From the NCBI GenBank assembly GCA_903922735.1, contig CAIXUZ010000039.1, positions 1-41,785 of the forward strand: a DNA stretch of 41,785 nt, in the 5' to 3' direction. Under the pieces are notes generated by a model that was given only the letters and a program-made list of their open reading frames with translations, did not search any database and was not told the DNA's origin. Positions within the stretch are counted from its first letter, which is position 1, and each line of letters starts with the position of its first letter. This DNA comes from an uncultured Verrucomicrobia subdivision 3 bacterium (lineage in GTDB: Bacteria > Verrucomicrobiota > Verrucomicrobiia > Limisphaerales > UBA11358). Of the stretch, positions 9,112-16,975 are shown piece after piece. A program made the translations under genes and the position numbers.

Positions 9112-9137
9112 TTGACATATATGTATCTATGTATAAT
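9112..9137 (+). promoter_or_regulatory. Promoter-like TTGACA / TATAAT pair with a short spacer
   Basis: TTGACA at 9112-9117 and TATAAT at 9132-9137 both match the sigma-70 consensus exactly, but the spacer is only 14 bp instead of about 17. The spacer is AT-rich with TATGTAT-type repeats. No convincing gene follows on the + strand, so it may be a relic or drive a small RNA. Confidence 0.3.
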
Positions 9138-9320
9138 AGTACACCAAGTTCGGCGGGCTTGGCCTGGGGCCCGCTTGCCGGCGGCAGGTGCGGTTTTCCG
9201 CGCGGCGTGCGTGGCTGTTCTTTGACATCTCGATTTTGTCCCGCCGCCCCTTCTGGGTTGCCTGGGTGGAGCTTGCCCCTTCGCTCGGCAACCTGGAAAC
9301 CTTCAAAATCATATTTTCGG

Positions 9321-9344
9321 TGCGGTTTGGTGCGGTTTGGTGCG
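9321..9344 (+). repeat. 10-bp tandem repeat (TGCGGTTTGG)
   Basis: Two perfect units and a partial third one, TGCGGTTTGG repeated, form a small tandem array inside the gene-free region. Function unknown; probably slipped-strand expansion. Confidence 0.6.
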
Positions 9345-9451
9345 CTCGGATCACTTTCGCCCGTCGTTTGGCTAGAGCATTTGGCTCTGATTCCTTTTGA
9401 AACTTTACCCCCCTGAAAAAATAAAACTGGTAAAGAAAGGGTAAAGTTCCG

Positions 9452-9501
9452 GATGCTCTATCAACCACTTACAACAAATCACCCCTGGGGTGGTAAAGAA
9501 A
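9452..9501 (+). repeat. 25-bp direct repeat plus conserved GTAAAGAA, copy 1
   Basis: GATGCTCTATCAACCACTTA plus CAACA at 9452-9476 is identical to 9886-9910. In both copies GTAAAGAA follows after exactly 16 unlike bases (9493 and 9927). The conserved spacing suggests a functional site or a common ancestral element and not a chance match. Confidence 0.7.
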
Positions 9502-9540
9502 TTGGCAAAGTGGCTTTTGGTAGGGACGGTCGCGCTGCGC

Positions 9541-9669
9541 CGCCCTTGGCGGGCTTGGCGTCTTGGCGGTTTAAAATGATTTCCCCGCCGGTCCGGTCTC
9601 AGCTTGAAATGATGCCTGGTTTCCTGGCTTCCTTATTTAATTTTTTGACCGGCATTCGCATTCCGCTTT
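9541..9669 (+). repeat. 129-bp direct repeat, copy A
   Basis: It starts CGCCCTTGGCGGGCTTGGCG and ends ATTCGCATTCCGCTTT. Aligned by eye with 10307-10435 it has the same length and two mismatches (G/A at about 9606 and C/T at about 9628). Its left part, GGCGTCTTGGCGGTTTAAA, is the reverse complement of the TTTAACCGCCAAGACGCC family at 4831. Confidence 0.85.
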
Positions 9670-9768
9670 CCGCCCTGTCCCCAACTTAAAACTTAAAACT
9701 AAAAACTAAAAATCGAAAACTTCCCCTTTTGTCACCTTTGTGCAAAAAACGCCGTTTTCAAAACCGGG

Positions 9769-9815
9769 TGACAAAAAGGGACAAAAAGGGACAAAAGGTG
9801 ACAAAAAGTGACATA
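9769..9815 (+). repeat. 10-11 bp tandem repeat (GACAAAAAGG type)
   Basis: Four imperfect units of G(T/G)GACAAAAAG follow each other. A related pair, GTGACAAAAAGTGCC and AAAAGGTGCC, lies near 10044-10070. The array is in the gene-free region and has no visible coding role. Confidence 0.65.
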
Positions 9816-9885
9816 GGGCATTCAGTATCCAGAAAGCGACCCCGGAAATTATGCCTCTCCACGGTCCAGAAACGGTCCAGTTTTA

Positions 9886-9935
9886 GATGCTCTATCAACC
9901 ACTTACAACAATTGGCCATAGCTCTTGTAAAGAAA
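9886..9935 (+). repeat. 25-bp direct repeat plus conserved GTAAAGAA, copy 2
   Basis: Second copy of the 25-bp element of 9452-9476, 434 bp downstream in the same orientation, with the GTAAAGAA box at the same distance. Confidence 0.7.
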
Positions 9936-10240
9936 AGTAAGGTCGCATTTGATTTCAGCTTTCTGCTTTAGTCCCATTTTCAGCGTTTCAGCATTTTAGC
10001 GTTTCAGCTTTTGAGTTCCAGCCCCGCGCGCGCCAGAAAACAGGGTGACAAAAAGTGCCAAAAGGTGCCAAAAAGGGCCATTGCTCGTGTAGCAGCGGAC
10101 GTGAGTCCGCTCATTAATTTCTGTATTTGGCGATTGAATCACCCTTCGCGCGTCCTGTTCCTGGCAAACCACTGGCGATTGATTTTGATTTCCAGTTTCC
10201 CTCCTTGGTGGAGAAAAGTGACCCCGGACAAAACCGGTAG

Positions 10241-10268
10241 CCGGTAAAAATCGGTAAAAATCGGTAAA
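10241..10268 (+). repeat. Three-unit 10-bp tandem repeat (TCGGTAAAAA)
   Basis: Units of (C/T)CGGTAAAAA are repeated almost three times just before the second 129-bp repeat. No function is apparent. Confidence 0.6.
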
Positions 10269-10306
10269 CCATCCGTGCCGCATATTTTCAGGTTTTGATT
10301 CGGTCT

Positions 10307-10435
10307 CGCCCTTGGCGGGCTTGGCGTCTTGGCGGTTTAAAATGATTTCCCCGCCGGTCCGGTCTCAGCTTAAAATGATGCCTGGTTTCCTGGTTTCCTT
10401 ATTTAATTTTTTGACCGGCATTCGCATTCCGCTTT
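10307..10435 (+). repeat. 129-bp direct repeat, copy B
   Basis: Near-identical to 9541-9669 in the same orientation, 766 bp further on. The high identity in non-coding DNA points to a recent duplication or recent arrival of a mobile repeat. Confidence 0.85.
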
Positions 10436-10489
10436 GCCCGGTTGTAGCGGCGTCTCGACAGAGCGCCGCCATTGAATATTGAATAACGA

Positions 10490-10531
10490 GGGGACATGAT
10501 TAACCATGAAATACACAAAATATTCGAAACC
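10490..10531 (-). repeat. 42-base dispersed repeat, copy 2 (inverted relative to 5089-5130)
   Basis: GGGGACATGATTAACCATG through to TATTCGAAACC. Its reverse complement matches 5089-5130 with four mismatches. Confidence 0.75.
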
Positions 10532-10697
10532 AAGACGCTGAAACCAGATGGAAAGCTTAAAGTTTGTAAAAGCGGCTATCGTGAAGCCATGTCGTTTTTT
10601 TAATTTTCGTGTGGTTCGTGTATTTCGTGGTTAAAAATGGTTTCCTGTTTCTGACCTCCAGAAACCGACCTCTGGCCTCTGACTGGTTTCCGTGGCA

Positions 10698-10800
10698 GTG
10701 TCCTAATTTCGGAGCACGGCTCTCTGAGCCGCAGCCCGTCGCCCTGCCAATCAAGCCGCTGTGGGTCACAGACCCGTGCTCCGTTTTCAAATAAGGACAC
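10698..10800. repeat. 103-bp palindromic element (REP/MITE-like), copy 1
   Basis: The ends are inverted: GTGTCCTAATTTC...GGAGCACGG on the left against CCGTGCTCC...AAATAAGGACAC on the right. Inside are nested dyads (GGCTCTCTGAGCC; GGGTCACAGACCC). A related copy lies at 21416-21503. It resembles a non-autonomous palindromic repeat. No transposase is present and no target duplication could be confirmed. Confidence 0.7.
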
Positions 10801-10892
10801 TACCGTTTCCGTCCCTGTCTTGACACATCCACCACTGACAATCAAAATCAATCCTTCACATCCGGCCTTTAGGTCCGAAGAAGTGCAGCCAA

Positions 10893-13625
10893 ATGAAAAA
10901 CACGAATCCAGTTTCCAATTTAAAATCATCCCGGTCCTGGGCCCCGGCCATTCTGGCAGCGGTGCTGGCCGTTCTATTCTGGCGAAGCTTTCTGTCAGAC
11001 TATGTGCATTTTTCGAACGATGGCCCGCTGGGCATGCAAAATGTAAACTGGCTGCGCCTGCCCGCCGCCATCTTTGGCATGTGGATTGACCTGAATGAAA
11101 CGGGTTTCGGTGCCGGCTCGTTTACGCCCGACATCACCATGGTCTTGCACTGGCTCCTCGGGCCGGTCGGCTATGCAAAATTCGTGATACCCATCGGCTT
11201 GTTTATTCTGGGGCTGGGAGCATGGTTATTGTTCCGCGCCTTAAAACTCACCCCGTTGGCGGCCCTGCTCGGGGCCCTGGCCATGATCCTGAACTCGACT
11301 TTTTTTTACGAAGGATGCTGGGGATTGGCCTCGCATCCCATCGCCCTGGGCATGGACTGCATCGCGCTGGCGCTCGTCCTCGCCAACACGAAGGAAACCG
11401 CATGGTTCATTCGCTGGTCCCGGCTCGCGCTGGCCGGCCTGTGCGTGGGCGTTAACGTGATGGAGGCGGCGGACATCGGCGCGCTGTTCAGCCTGCTGGT
11501 GGCGGCCTTTGTCGGCTATAAATCATGGGCAGATGGCGAGGGCAGCGGCTGGAAACGGGCGGTTCACGGAGCCGGCCGCGTGGCCGTCATCGCAATTTTC
11601 GCCGGCTTCATCGCGTTTCAAGCCATCATTTCGCTGGTTGGCGTCGGCATTCAAGGCGTGGCCGGGGCGGCGCAGGATACCGAAACCAAGGCGCAGCGCT
11701 GGGACTGGGCCACGCAATGGAGCCTGCCGAAAAAAGAAACGCTGTCAATTATTGTGCCCGGGCTGTTTGGCTACAAGATGGATACGCCCAAGGACATGAC
11801 GCCTGCGCTGCAGGACGCCTATCGCGGCGGCGTTTACTGGGGCGGCATCGGACGCGACCCGTCGCTCGACCGGTTTCTGGATGCCGGCGGCAAAGGCACG
11901 CCGAACTCCGGCTTCATGCGGTTCTCCGGCGGCAACAATTATTGCGGCATCCTGGTATTGCTCATCGCGGCGTGGGGCGTGGCGCAGTCGCTCCGGCGGC
12001 AGCATTCGCCCTTCCCGGACGCGCAGAAAAAATTCATCTGGTTCTGGGCCGGAGTGGCGGTCATCTGCCTGCCGATGGCCTGGGGGAGATTTGCCCCGGG
12101 ATCCCATTACAGCAGCGATGCCCTGTTTTATGCGCTGCTCTACAAGCTGCCATATTTCTCAACCATCCGTAACCCGACGAAATTTCTCATCTTTTTTTCG
12201 TGGGCCGTGGTCATTTTATTTGCCTACGGCGTGCATGCACTGAACCGGCGATATCTGGATGGTGCCACGGTAAAATCCGCCGGGATCACCGACCAGTTGA
12301 AGGGCTGGTGGGCCAAGGCGGGAAATTTCGACCGTAAATGGACGCTGGCTTGCGGCGCCCTCTTCGGGGCGAGCGCGCTGGGCTGGCTGATTTATTCCGG
12401 GCAGAAACCCGGCCTGATCGCCTATCTCCAAAAAATGGGCTATCCCGACGAAACGTTGGCCCAGCAGATCGCCGCCTTCAGCATCAGTCAGGCGGGCTGG
12501 TTTCTGCTCCTGTTCGCCAGCGCCATCGCGCTGGTGCTGCTGGTCATCGCCGGTTATTTCAGCGGGCCGCGCGCGAAAATCGGCGGCTTCCTGCTCGGCG
12601 GATTCTTGTTGTTCGATCTGGGCCGGGCGGATCTGCCCTACATCGTCCATTGGGATTACAAGCAGAAATATGAAGTCGGCTCACTCAACCCGATCGTGGA
12701 TTTCCTCGCCAAAACCCCCTACGAACACCGCGTGGCCGCCCTGCCGTTCCACGCCCCGCAAGGTCTCGAATTGCTGGACCAGCTTTACCGCATCGAGTGG
12801 ATGCAGCACCACTTTCCGTATTACAACATTCAGTGCCTGGACATCATCCAGATGTCGCGCCAGCCGGTGGATTTGAAAGCCTATCTGGAAGCCCTCGCGC
12901 CGCGTTCCAACGAGACCGTCCGCCTGTTTGCCCGGCACTGGCAGCTCACCAACACCCGCTATCTCCTTGGCGCTGCCGGCTATCTGGACGTGCTCAACCA
13001 GCAGCTCGACCCCGCCCAAAAACGCTTCCGCATCGTCCAGCGCTTTGGCATCGCGCTCAAGCCGGGCGTGACGGAATTCCACCAGCGGCTGGAGGAGCTG
13101 ACGGCCTACCCAAACGAAAACGGCGACTACGCGCTCTTTGAATTCGCCGGCGCCCTGCCCCGCGCCAGCCTTTATGCCAGCTGGCAGGTCAGCACCAACG
13201 ACCCGGCCAATCTGAAAACCCTCGTGGACATGAATTTTGACCCGGCGAAAACCGTGTTGATTTCCACGCCGGCAAAAAATCTGCCGCCGGTCGCCACCAA
13301 TGAAAATGCCGGCACGGTGGCGTTCAAAAGCTATTCGCCCAAGCACATCGTCCTGGCCGCCAACGCCGCCGCGCCTTCCGTGCTGCTGCTCAACGACAAA
13401 TACGACGCCAACTGGCACGTCACGGTGGATGGCCGGCCGGCGGAACTGCTGCGCTGCAACTTCCTCATGCGCGGCGTGCAAATCCCGGCCGGCGCCCACG
13501 AGGTGAAATTTGATTACCGCCTGCCCAACCGGCCGCTTTACGCCACCCTGAGCGCCATCGGCCTCGGAATTTTGCTGTGCGCGTTTTTGTTTTTCACGCG
13601 CGGCAAAGCGGAAGACACAGTGTAG
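10893..13625 (+). CDS. YfhO-like multi-pass membrane protein (putative GT-C type)
   Basis: The 910-residue protein has an N-terminal hydrophobic helix (about 17-37) and about a dozen further membrane segments to around residue 600, with a loop HFSNDGPLGMQN after the first helix that holds an Asp, as in many GT-C glycosyltransferases. The C-terminal 300 residues are soluble. Near the end, LLLNDKYDANWHVTVDGRPA and GAHEVKFDYRLP, followed by a final helix, are the typical closing part of the YfhO family, whose members help glycosylate lipoteichoic acid or surface polymers. The substrate here is unknown. It is a single + strand gene next to the repeat-rich region and ends at a hairpin. Confidence 0.8.
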   Translation: MKNTNPVSNLKSSRSWAPAILAAVLAVLFWRSFLSDYVHFSNDGPLGMQNVNWLRLPAAIFGMWIDLNETGFGAGSFTPDITMVLHWLLGPVGYAKFVIPIGLFILGLGAWLLFRALKLTPLAALLGALAMILNSTFFYEGCWGLASHPIALGMDCIALALVLANTKETAWFIRWSRLALAGLCVGVNVMEAADIGALFSLLVAAFVGYKSWADGEGSGWKRAVHGAGRVAVIAIFAGFIAFQAIISLVGVGIQGVAGAAQDTETKAQRWDWATQWSLPKKETLSIIVPGLFGYKMDTPKDMTPALQDAYRGGVYWGGIGRDPSLDRFLDAGGKGTPNSGFMRFSGGNNYCGILVLLIAAWGVAQSLRRQHSPFPDAQKKFIWFWAGVAVICLPMAWGRFAPGSHYSSDALFYALLYKLPYFSTIRNPTKFLIFFSWAVVILFAYGVHALNRRYLDGATVKSAGITDQLKGWWAKAGNFDRKWTLACGALFGASALGWLIYSGQKPGLIAYLQKMGYPDETLAQQIAAFSISQAGWFLLLFASAIALVLLVIAGYFSGPRAKIGGFLLGGFLLFDLGRADLPYIVHWDYKQKYEVGSLNPIVDFLAKTPYEHRVAALPFHAPQGLELLDQLYRIEWMQHHFPYYNIQCLDIIQMSRQPVDLKAYLEALAPRSNETVRLFARHWQLTNTRYLLGAAGYLDVLNQQLDPAQKRFRIVQRFGIALKPGVTEFHQRLEELTAYPNENGDYALFEFAGALPRASLYASWQVSTNDPANLKTLVDMNFDPAKTVLISTPAKNLPPVATNENAGTVAFKSYSPKHIVLAANAAAPSVLLLNDKYDANWHVTVDGRPAELLRCNFLMRGVQIPAGAHEVKFDYRLPNRPLYATLSAIGLGILLCAFLFFTRGKAEDTV

Positions 13626-13646
13626 CGTCAAGGCTCTGTCTCGACT

Positions 13647-13667
13647 GGTTGAGCCACAGGCTCAACC
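13647..13667. terminator. Hairpin between convergent genes
   Basis: A perfect 9-bp stem (ggttgagcc / ggctcaacc) with a three-base loop lies between the ends of the YfhO-like gene and the NIF3-like gene. It lacks a T-run, so it may be a bidirectional stop or an RNA 3'-end protector. Confidence 0.45.
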
Positions 13668-13677
13668 CTGCAAATTT

Positions 13678-14439
13678 CTACAATCCGGTGGGATGATCCA
13701 AAAACTCCCACGGGAGTTTGAACTTTTTTGCCAGCTCCGCCGCCAGCGCCTTCACGCCAAAAGTCTCCGTGGCGTAATGGCCGCCATATAAAACATTCAC
13801 GCCCAGCTCCTCGGCCAGCGCGTAGGTCCAGTGCGGCCCTTCACCGGTGATGAAGGTGTCCACGCCTTCGGCCGCGGCTGACGCCAAATCCCCGCCGGCA
13901 CCGCCGGTGACAATGCCGATGCGCCCGCACATTTCCTTGCCGCCGGGAATCAGCCGGGGCCTGGCCCCGGTGACGCACTCCAGTTTTTTTGCCAGTTCGG
14001 CGCGGGAAATTTTACACCGGATTTGCCAGCCGATGGGCTGGCCGTGACTGGCAAAAAACGGTTTCAGGTTTTTAAAACCGAGCGCGGCGGCCAGTTGCGC
14101 GTTGTTGCCGAGCCGGGGATGCGCATCAAGCGGCAGATGGGAACTGTAGACGGCCAGGTTGTTCTCGACGAGCAACCGGAGCAGTTCATGGCGCCGGCCG
14201 GTCCACGGATGCGACTTGGACCAGAACAAGCCGTGATGGACGAGGAGCAGGTCCGCCTTCGCCGCAACGGCCATTTTCACGGTGGCAAGGCTGGCGTCCA
14301 CGGTCGCGGCGAGGCGCGTGACGGCGCCGGAATTTTCCACCTGCAAGCCATTCGCGGCGCCATCGTAATCGCCGATGGCGGCGGTGCGGAGAATTGTATC
14401 GCAATGCGCGACGAGGGTGGGGAGCGGGACTTTCGGCAT
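13678..14439 (-). CDS. NIF3-family dinuclear metal protein (YbgI/YqfO type)
   Basis: The start at 14439 (MPKVPLPTLVAHCD) is chosen because NIF3 proteins begin a few residues before the first helix; the frame stays open to 14466. The 253-residue product shows the family's metal-binding pattern: DYDGAANGLQVE near the N-terminus, LLVHHGLFWS (about 67-76), SSHLPLDAHP (about 101-110), and near the C-terminus ITGEGPHWT and YGGHYATETFGVKAL with the His and Glu ligands. Members hold two metal ions and are annotated as GTP cyclohydrolase I type 2 homologues, though the cellular role is unsettled. It is encoded just upstream of nothing operonic on its strand except the DUF1737-like gene. Confidence 0.9.
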   Translation of the reverse strand: MPKVPLPTLVAHCDTILRTAAIGDYDGAANGLQVENSGAVTRLAATVDASLATVKMAVAAKADLLLVHHGLFWSKSHPWTGRRHELLRLLVENNLAVYSSHLPLDAHPRLGNNAQLAAALGFKNLKPFFASHGQPIGWQIRCKISRAELAKKLECVTGARPRLIPGGKEMCGRIGIVTGGAGGDLASAAAEGVDTFITGEGPHWTYALAEELGVNVLYGGHYATETFGVKALAAELAKKFKLPWEFLDHPTGL

Positions 14440-14505
14440 GACGCGATGAAAGCAAATCACGGCCAAACTGCAAGGCGGGAAAACATTTAAGCCCGGTGGC
14501 GGGAT

Positions 14506-14748
14506 TCAGTGATGCACGGCCAACGGCTTGTGGAAATACACGGTGTCCCCGCTGTGAGCCGGACCTTCATCCCGCACCATCGCCTGGCACAGGACGTGGT
14601 TGATGTTGAAGGGCTGCCCGTGGAGCCGATAGCCAGCCTTGAGTTTGCGATTCACTTTGTCCGCAAAATGATGAAACCCGCTGTGAAAATCATCTTCGTT
14701 GCTCACCACAACTACATAATCAGCCGTGGCCTGGGTGGAATGAGTCAT
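14506..14748 (-). CDS. Small DUF1737-like protein
   Basis: The 80-residue product from the ATG at 14748 (MTHSTQATADYVVVVSNED) has the short pattern YVVVV...FADKVNRKLKAGYRLHGQPF, where a beta strand, a helix with V-N and a G-Y/W-x-L-x-G turn resemble the DUF1737 domain. A second strand region ends in DTVYFHKPLAVHH. No function is known for this domain. The longer frame to 14862 overlaps the divergent TonB-like gene and is unlikely. It might share a transcript with the NIF3-like gene 66 bp downstream. Confidence 0.6.
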   Translation of the reverse strand: MTHSTQATADYVVVVSNEDDFHSGFHHFADKVNRKLKAGYRLHGQPFNINHVLCQAMVRDEGPAHSGDTVYFHKPLAVHH

Positions 14749-14854
14749 AGGAATCTGGAGCCACCATAACATAAGCGGGCCACCAGCCCAATAAAAATCT
14801 AGCAGTTGCCCCATGCGCGCGGGTACGGCAATATGCCGTTTCATGCCACGCGCC

Positions 14855-15829
14855 ATGGGCAATCTGGATTCACTGCGCTTCAGCCGGCTCGAAATCAGAC
14901 GGCTGACGGCGGCATTGTTGTTATCCCTGCTCGTGCATCTCGGCGCGTGGGCCGGCTACGAAGCCGGCGTGAAATTCGGCTGGTGGCAAAAACTCCACTT
15001 GCCCGTCCGGCGGCAGCCGGCGGCAACGAGAACGATTTTGCCGCGGCCGGCAACCCAGCCAGCGGTTGAGCCAATGACATTCGTGGATGTTTCCCACGCC
15101 GACACCGACGCGCCGAAATCGGCAAAATATTATTCCGACAAAAATTCCCGCGCCGCCAATCCCGACGCCGACACCGACGCGAACCAGCCAAAGTTAAAAG
15201 GCCGGCAAAAGGACATCCCCAAAACGGAGGACGCGCCAAAATTGACCAAATTACAACCAACGCCCCCGCCGCAGCCCGCAACCGAAACCAAACCCGCCGA
15301 GGAAACCCAGCCGCCGTCCACCATGAACCTCGGCGAAATGAAGCTGGCCAAGGTCACCGACACCAACGCCCCCAGCCCGCAACCCAAGACGGCGACGGCG
15401 CCCAAACGACCGCGCACGCTCAAGGAAGCACGCGCTCAACAATCGCCGCAGCTACCCGGCATCCAAATGCAACAGGATGGCGGAGTGAAGCGGACAGATC
15501 ACCGGGCTTCCCTGGATGTGAAGGCCACGGCCTTTGGCGATTATGACCGGAAGATCATCGAGGCCGTAACCCAGCGCTGGTATGATTTGCTCGACAGCCG
15601 GCACTTTGCGCAAGACCGCACCGGCAAAGTCACTTTGCATTTCAAATTAAAATACGACGGTACCGTCGAAGATTTGCGGGTGCTGGAAAACTCCGTCGGC
15701 GAAATGCTGGGCTATGTCTGCTCGGAATCCGTCCAGCAAGCCGCGCCCTTCGAAAAATGGCCGGCGGACATGCGCCGGATGATCGGCGCGAATTATCGGG
15801 ATATCACCTTCACCTTTTATTATTATTGA
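14855..15829 (+). CDS. TonB-like energy transducer
   Basis: The product (about 324 residues from the ATG at 14855; earlier ATGs at 14813 and 14843 are possible) has a short cytoplasmic tail, one membrane helix (LTAALLLSLLVHLGAWAGY) with the His seen in TonB/TolA anchors, then a long Pro/Lys/Thr-rich periplasmic spacer (PPPQPATETKPAEETQPPS). A C-terminal alpha/beta domain follows, with KVTLHFKLKYDGTVEDLRV and a last strand ITFTFYYY, typical of TonB C-terminal domains. It is followed after 22 bp by exbB-like and exbD-like genes, so the three form a proton-motive-force transducer for outer-membrane transport. The order tonB-exbB-exbD differs from the common exbB-exbD-tonB. A TolA-like role remains possible. 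Confidence 0.78.
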   Translation: MGNLDSLRFSRLEIRRLTAALLLSLLVHLGAWAGYEAGVKFGWWQKLHLPVRRQPAATRTILPRPATQPAVEPMTFVDVSHADTDAPKSAKYYSDKNSRAANPDADTDANQPKLKGRQKDIPKTEDAPKLTKLQPTPPPQPATETKPAEETQPPSTMNLGEMKLAKVTDTNAPSPQPKTATAPKRPRTLKEARAQQSPQLPGIQMQQDGGVKRTDHRASLDVKATAFGDYDRKIIEAVTQRWYDLLDSRHFAQDRTGKVTLHFKLKYDGTVEDLRVLENSVGEMLGYVCSESVQQAAPFEKWPADMRRMIGANYRDITFTFYYY

Positions 15830-15851
15830 ACGGGCTTCGGCCTGCATTTTT

Positions 15852-16442
15852 ATGGAAAAGATTGTTTATACCCTGCTCGCACTGACCTCCGTGGTGGGCC
15901 TCGGCGTGATTGGCTGGCGCGGCTGGATGCTGCGCTGGAGCCAGGTGGTGCCGCCGCAAATCACCGACTCGCTGGCCGAATGCCGTTCGCCGGAGGACTT
16001 GAAAAGATTGCGGGGGCATTGCGAACAAACCCCCTCGTCGCTCGCACGACTGCTGCTGCTGGCCACCGACCATCTGGACTGGCCCAAGGCAGACAACGTG
16101 GATTCGCTGGAAACCGCCGCGCGCCATGAAATTGTCCGGCTCGAACGCGGCCTCGTCGTCCTGGAAATCATCGTCGGCATCGCGCCGCTGCTGGGACTGG
16201 TCGGCACCATCGCGGGCATGATGACGCTGTTCGGCGACATCGGGCAGAGCGGTTTGGGCGACGCCGCGCGGCTGGCCAAAGGCATCGCGCTGATTTTGAA
16301 CGCGACGCTCATCGGCCTGCTCATCGCCATCCCGTCGCTGATTTTCTGGAGCTATTTCAGCAAGAAAGTCGAGGTGCTCGCCGTGGAGATGGAAACGCTC
16401 TGCGATGAATTCATCCGCCGCCAATACCGCGACCGGAAATGA
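15852..16442 (+). CDS. exbB: MotA/TolQ/ExbB proton channel family protein
   Basis: The 196-residue inner-membrane protein has a first helix at about 5-22, a cytoplasmic loop, then the family core: LERGLVVLEIIVGIAPLLGL (about 98-117), VGTIAGMMTLF, and the last helix pair with LNATLIGLLIAIPSLIFW (about 149-166). The GLVGTIxGM motif and the Thr in the last helix are the channel-lining features of ExbB/TolQ. It forms a complex with ExbD, encoded immediately downstream with a four-base overlap, and couples the proton gradient to the TonB-like protein encoded upstream. TolQ cannot be excluded, but no tolB or pal is nearby. Confidence 0.85.
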   Translation: MEKIVYTLLALTSVVGLGVIGWRGWMLRWSQVVPPQITDSLAECRSPEDLKRLRGHCEQTPSSLARLLLLATDHLDWPKADNVDSLETAARHEIVRLERGLVVLEIIVGIAPLLGLVGTIAGMMTLFGDIGQSGLGDAARLAKGIALILNATLIGLLIAIPSLIFWSYFSKKVEVLAVEMETLCDEFIRRQYRDRK

Positions 16443-16864
16443 AATTCCTCGTCCACAAACGGCGCACCGCGCCCGCCGTCATCATCGTCGCGCTGATTGA
16501 CGTGCTCATCGTGCTGGTGATTTTCCTGCTGGTGACAACGACCTTCAAACAGCAGCCGTCGCTGCGGCTGGCGCTGCCGGAATCCACGCAGGCGCTGAAA
16601 ACCGGCGCCAACGAAAACCCGCCGCTGGTGGTGAGCATTGATGAAAAAGGCGGGTTGCGGTTCGGCGCGGACAGCCTGCCGGTGACGCCGGATCAGTTGC
16701 GGACCCGGCTGCTGGCGGCGGTGAAGGAAAAAGCCGACACCAAACTGGCCGTGCGCGCCGACAAAAAAGCGCCGTGGGAAAGCATCGTTAAAGTCATGGA
16801 CCTGGCCAAGGAGGCGAACATCAAATTGATGAGCGCCTACACCAAATCGGCGGGCAAGCCGTAA
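16439..16864 (+). CDS. exbD: ExbD/TolR family biopolymer transport protein
   Basis: The 141-residue protein has a short positively charged N-terminus (MKFLVHKRRTAPA), one membrane helix with the essential Asp in VALIDVLIVLVIFLLVTTTF (Asp at residue 21), and a periplasmic alpha/beta domain ending in SIVKVMDLAKEANIKLMSAY. This layout is diagnostic for ExbD/TolR. The ATG overlaps the stop codon of exbB (ATGA), which points to coupled translation in fixed ratio. The gene ends the operon, and a strong hairpin follows at 16916-16948. Confidence 0.88.
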   Translation: MKFLVHKRRTAPAVIIVALIDVLIVLVIFLLVTTTFKQQPSLRLALPESTQALKTGANENPPLVVSIDEKGGLRFGADSLPVTPDQLRTRLLAAVKEKADTKLAVRADKKAPWESIVKVMDLAKEANIKLMSAYTKSAGKP

Positions 16865-16915
16865 TTGGAAGCGCCTAGCCACCGAGGCCGCCAAGAATTT
16901 AATGAGGAAAGCAAG

Positions 16916-16948
16916 AAGGCGGGAATCCATTTTCTGGATTCCCGCCTT
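16916..16948. terminator. Strong bidirectional terminator hairpin
   Basis: A 14-bp perfect stem (aaggcgggaatcca / tggattcccgcctt) with loop TTTTC lies between the convergent exbD and asd genes. On the + strand it is followed by TCTGATTTAATTTT. Dyad strength and position support termination for both genes. Confidence 0.8.
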
Positions 16949-16975
16949 TCTGATTTAATTTTCCGCCGGTGATAA

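Larger units (their letters stand above)
8921..10892. other. Two-kilobase repeat-rich region without a credible gene
   Basis: Open frames here are short, unrelated to known proteins and largely translations of repeats. The region holds a 129-bp direct repeat (9541-9669 and 10307-10435), a 25-bp direct repeat (9452-9476 and 9886-9910), several 10-11 bp tandem repeats (9321-9344, about 9769-9815, 10241-10268), a dispersed 42-base element (10490-10531) and a palindromic element (10698-10800). It may be the grave of a mobile element or a repeat sink. No transposase or integrase remnant could be recognised. Confidence 0.7.

Noticed and set aside
9078..9689. Short + strand frames downstream of the promoter-like boxes
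   Set aside because: No homology, no ribosome site, and they run through tandem and direct repeats.
9541..10435. Possible CRISPR array from the repeated units
   Set aside because: There are only two copies, 129 bp long, 637 bp apart, and no cas genes.
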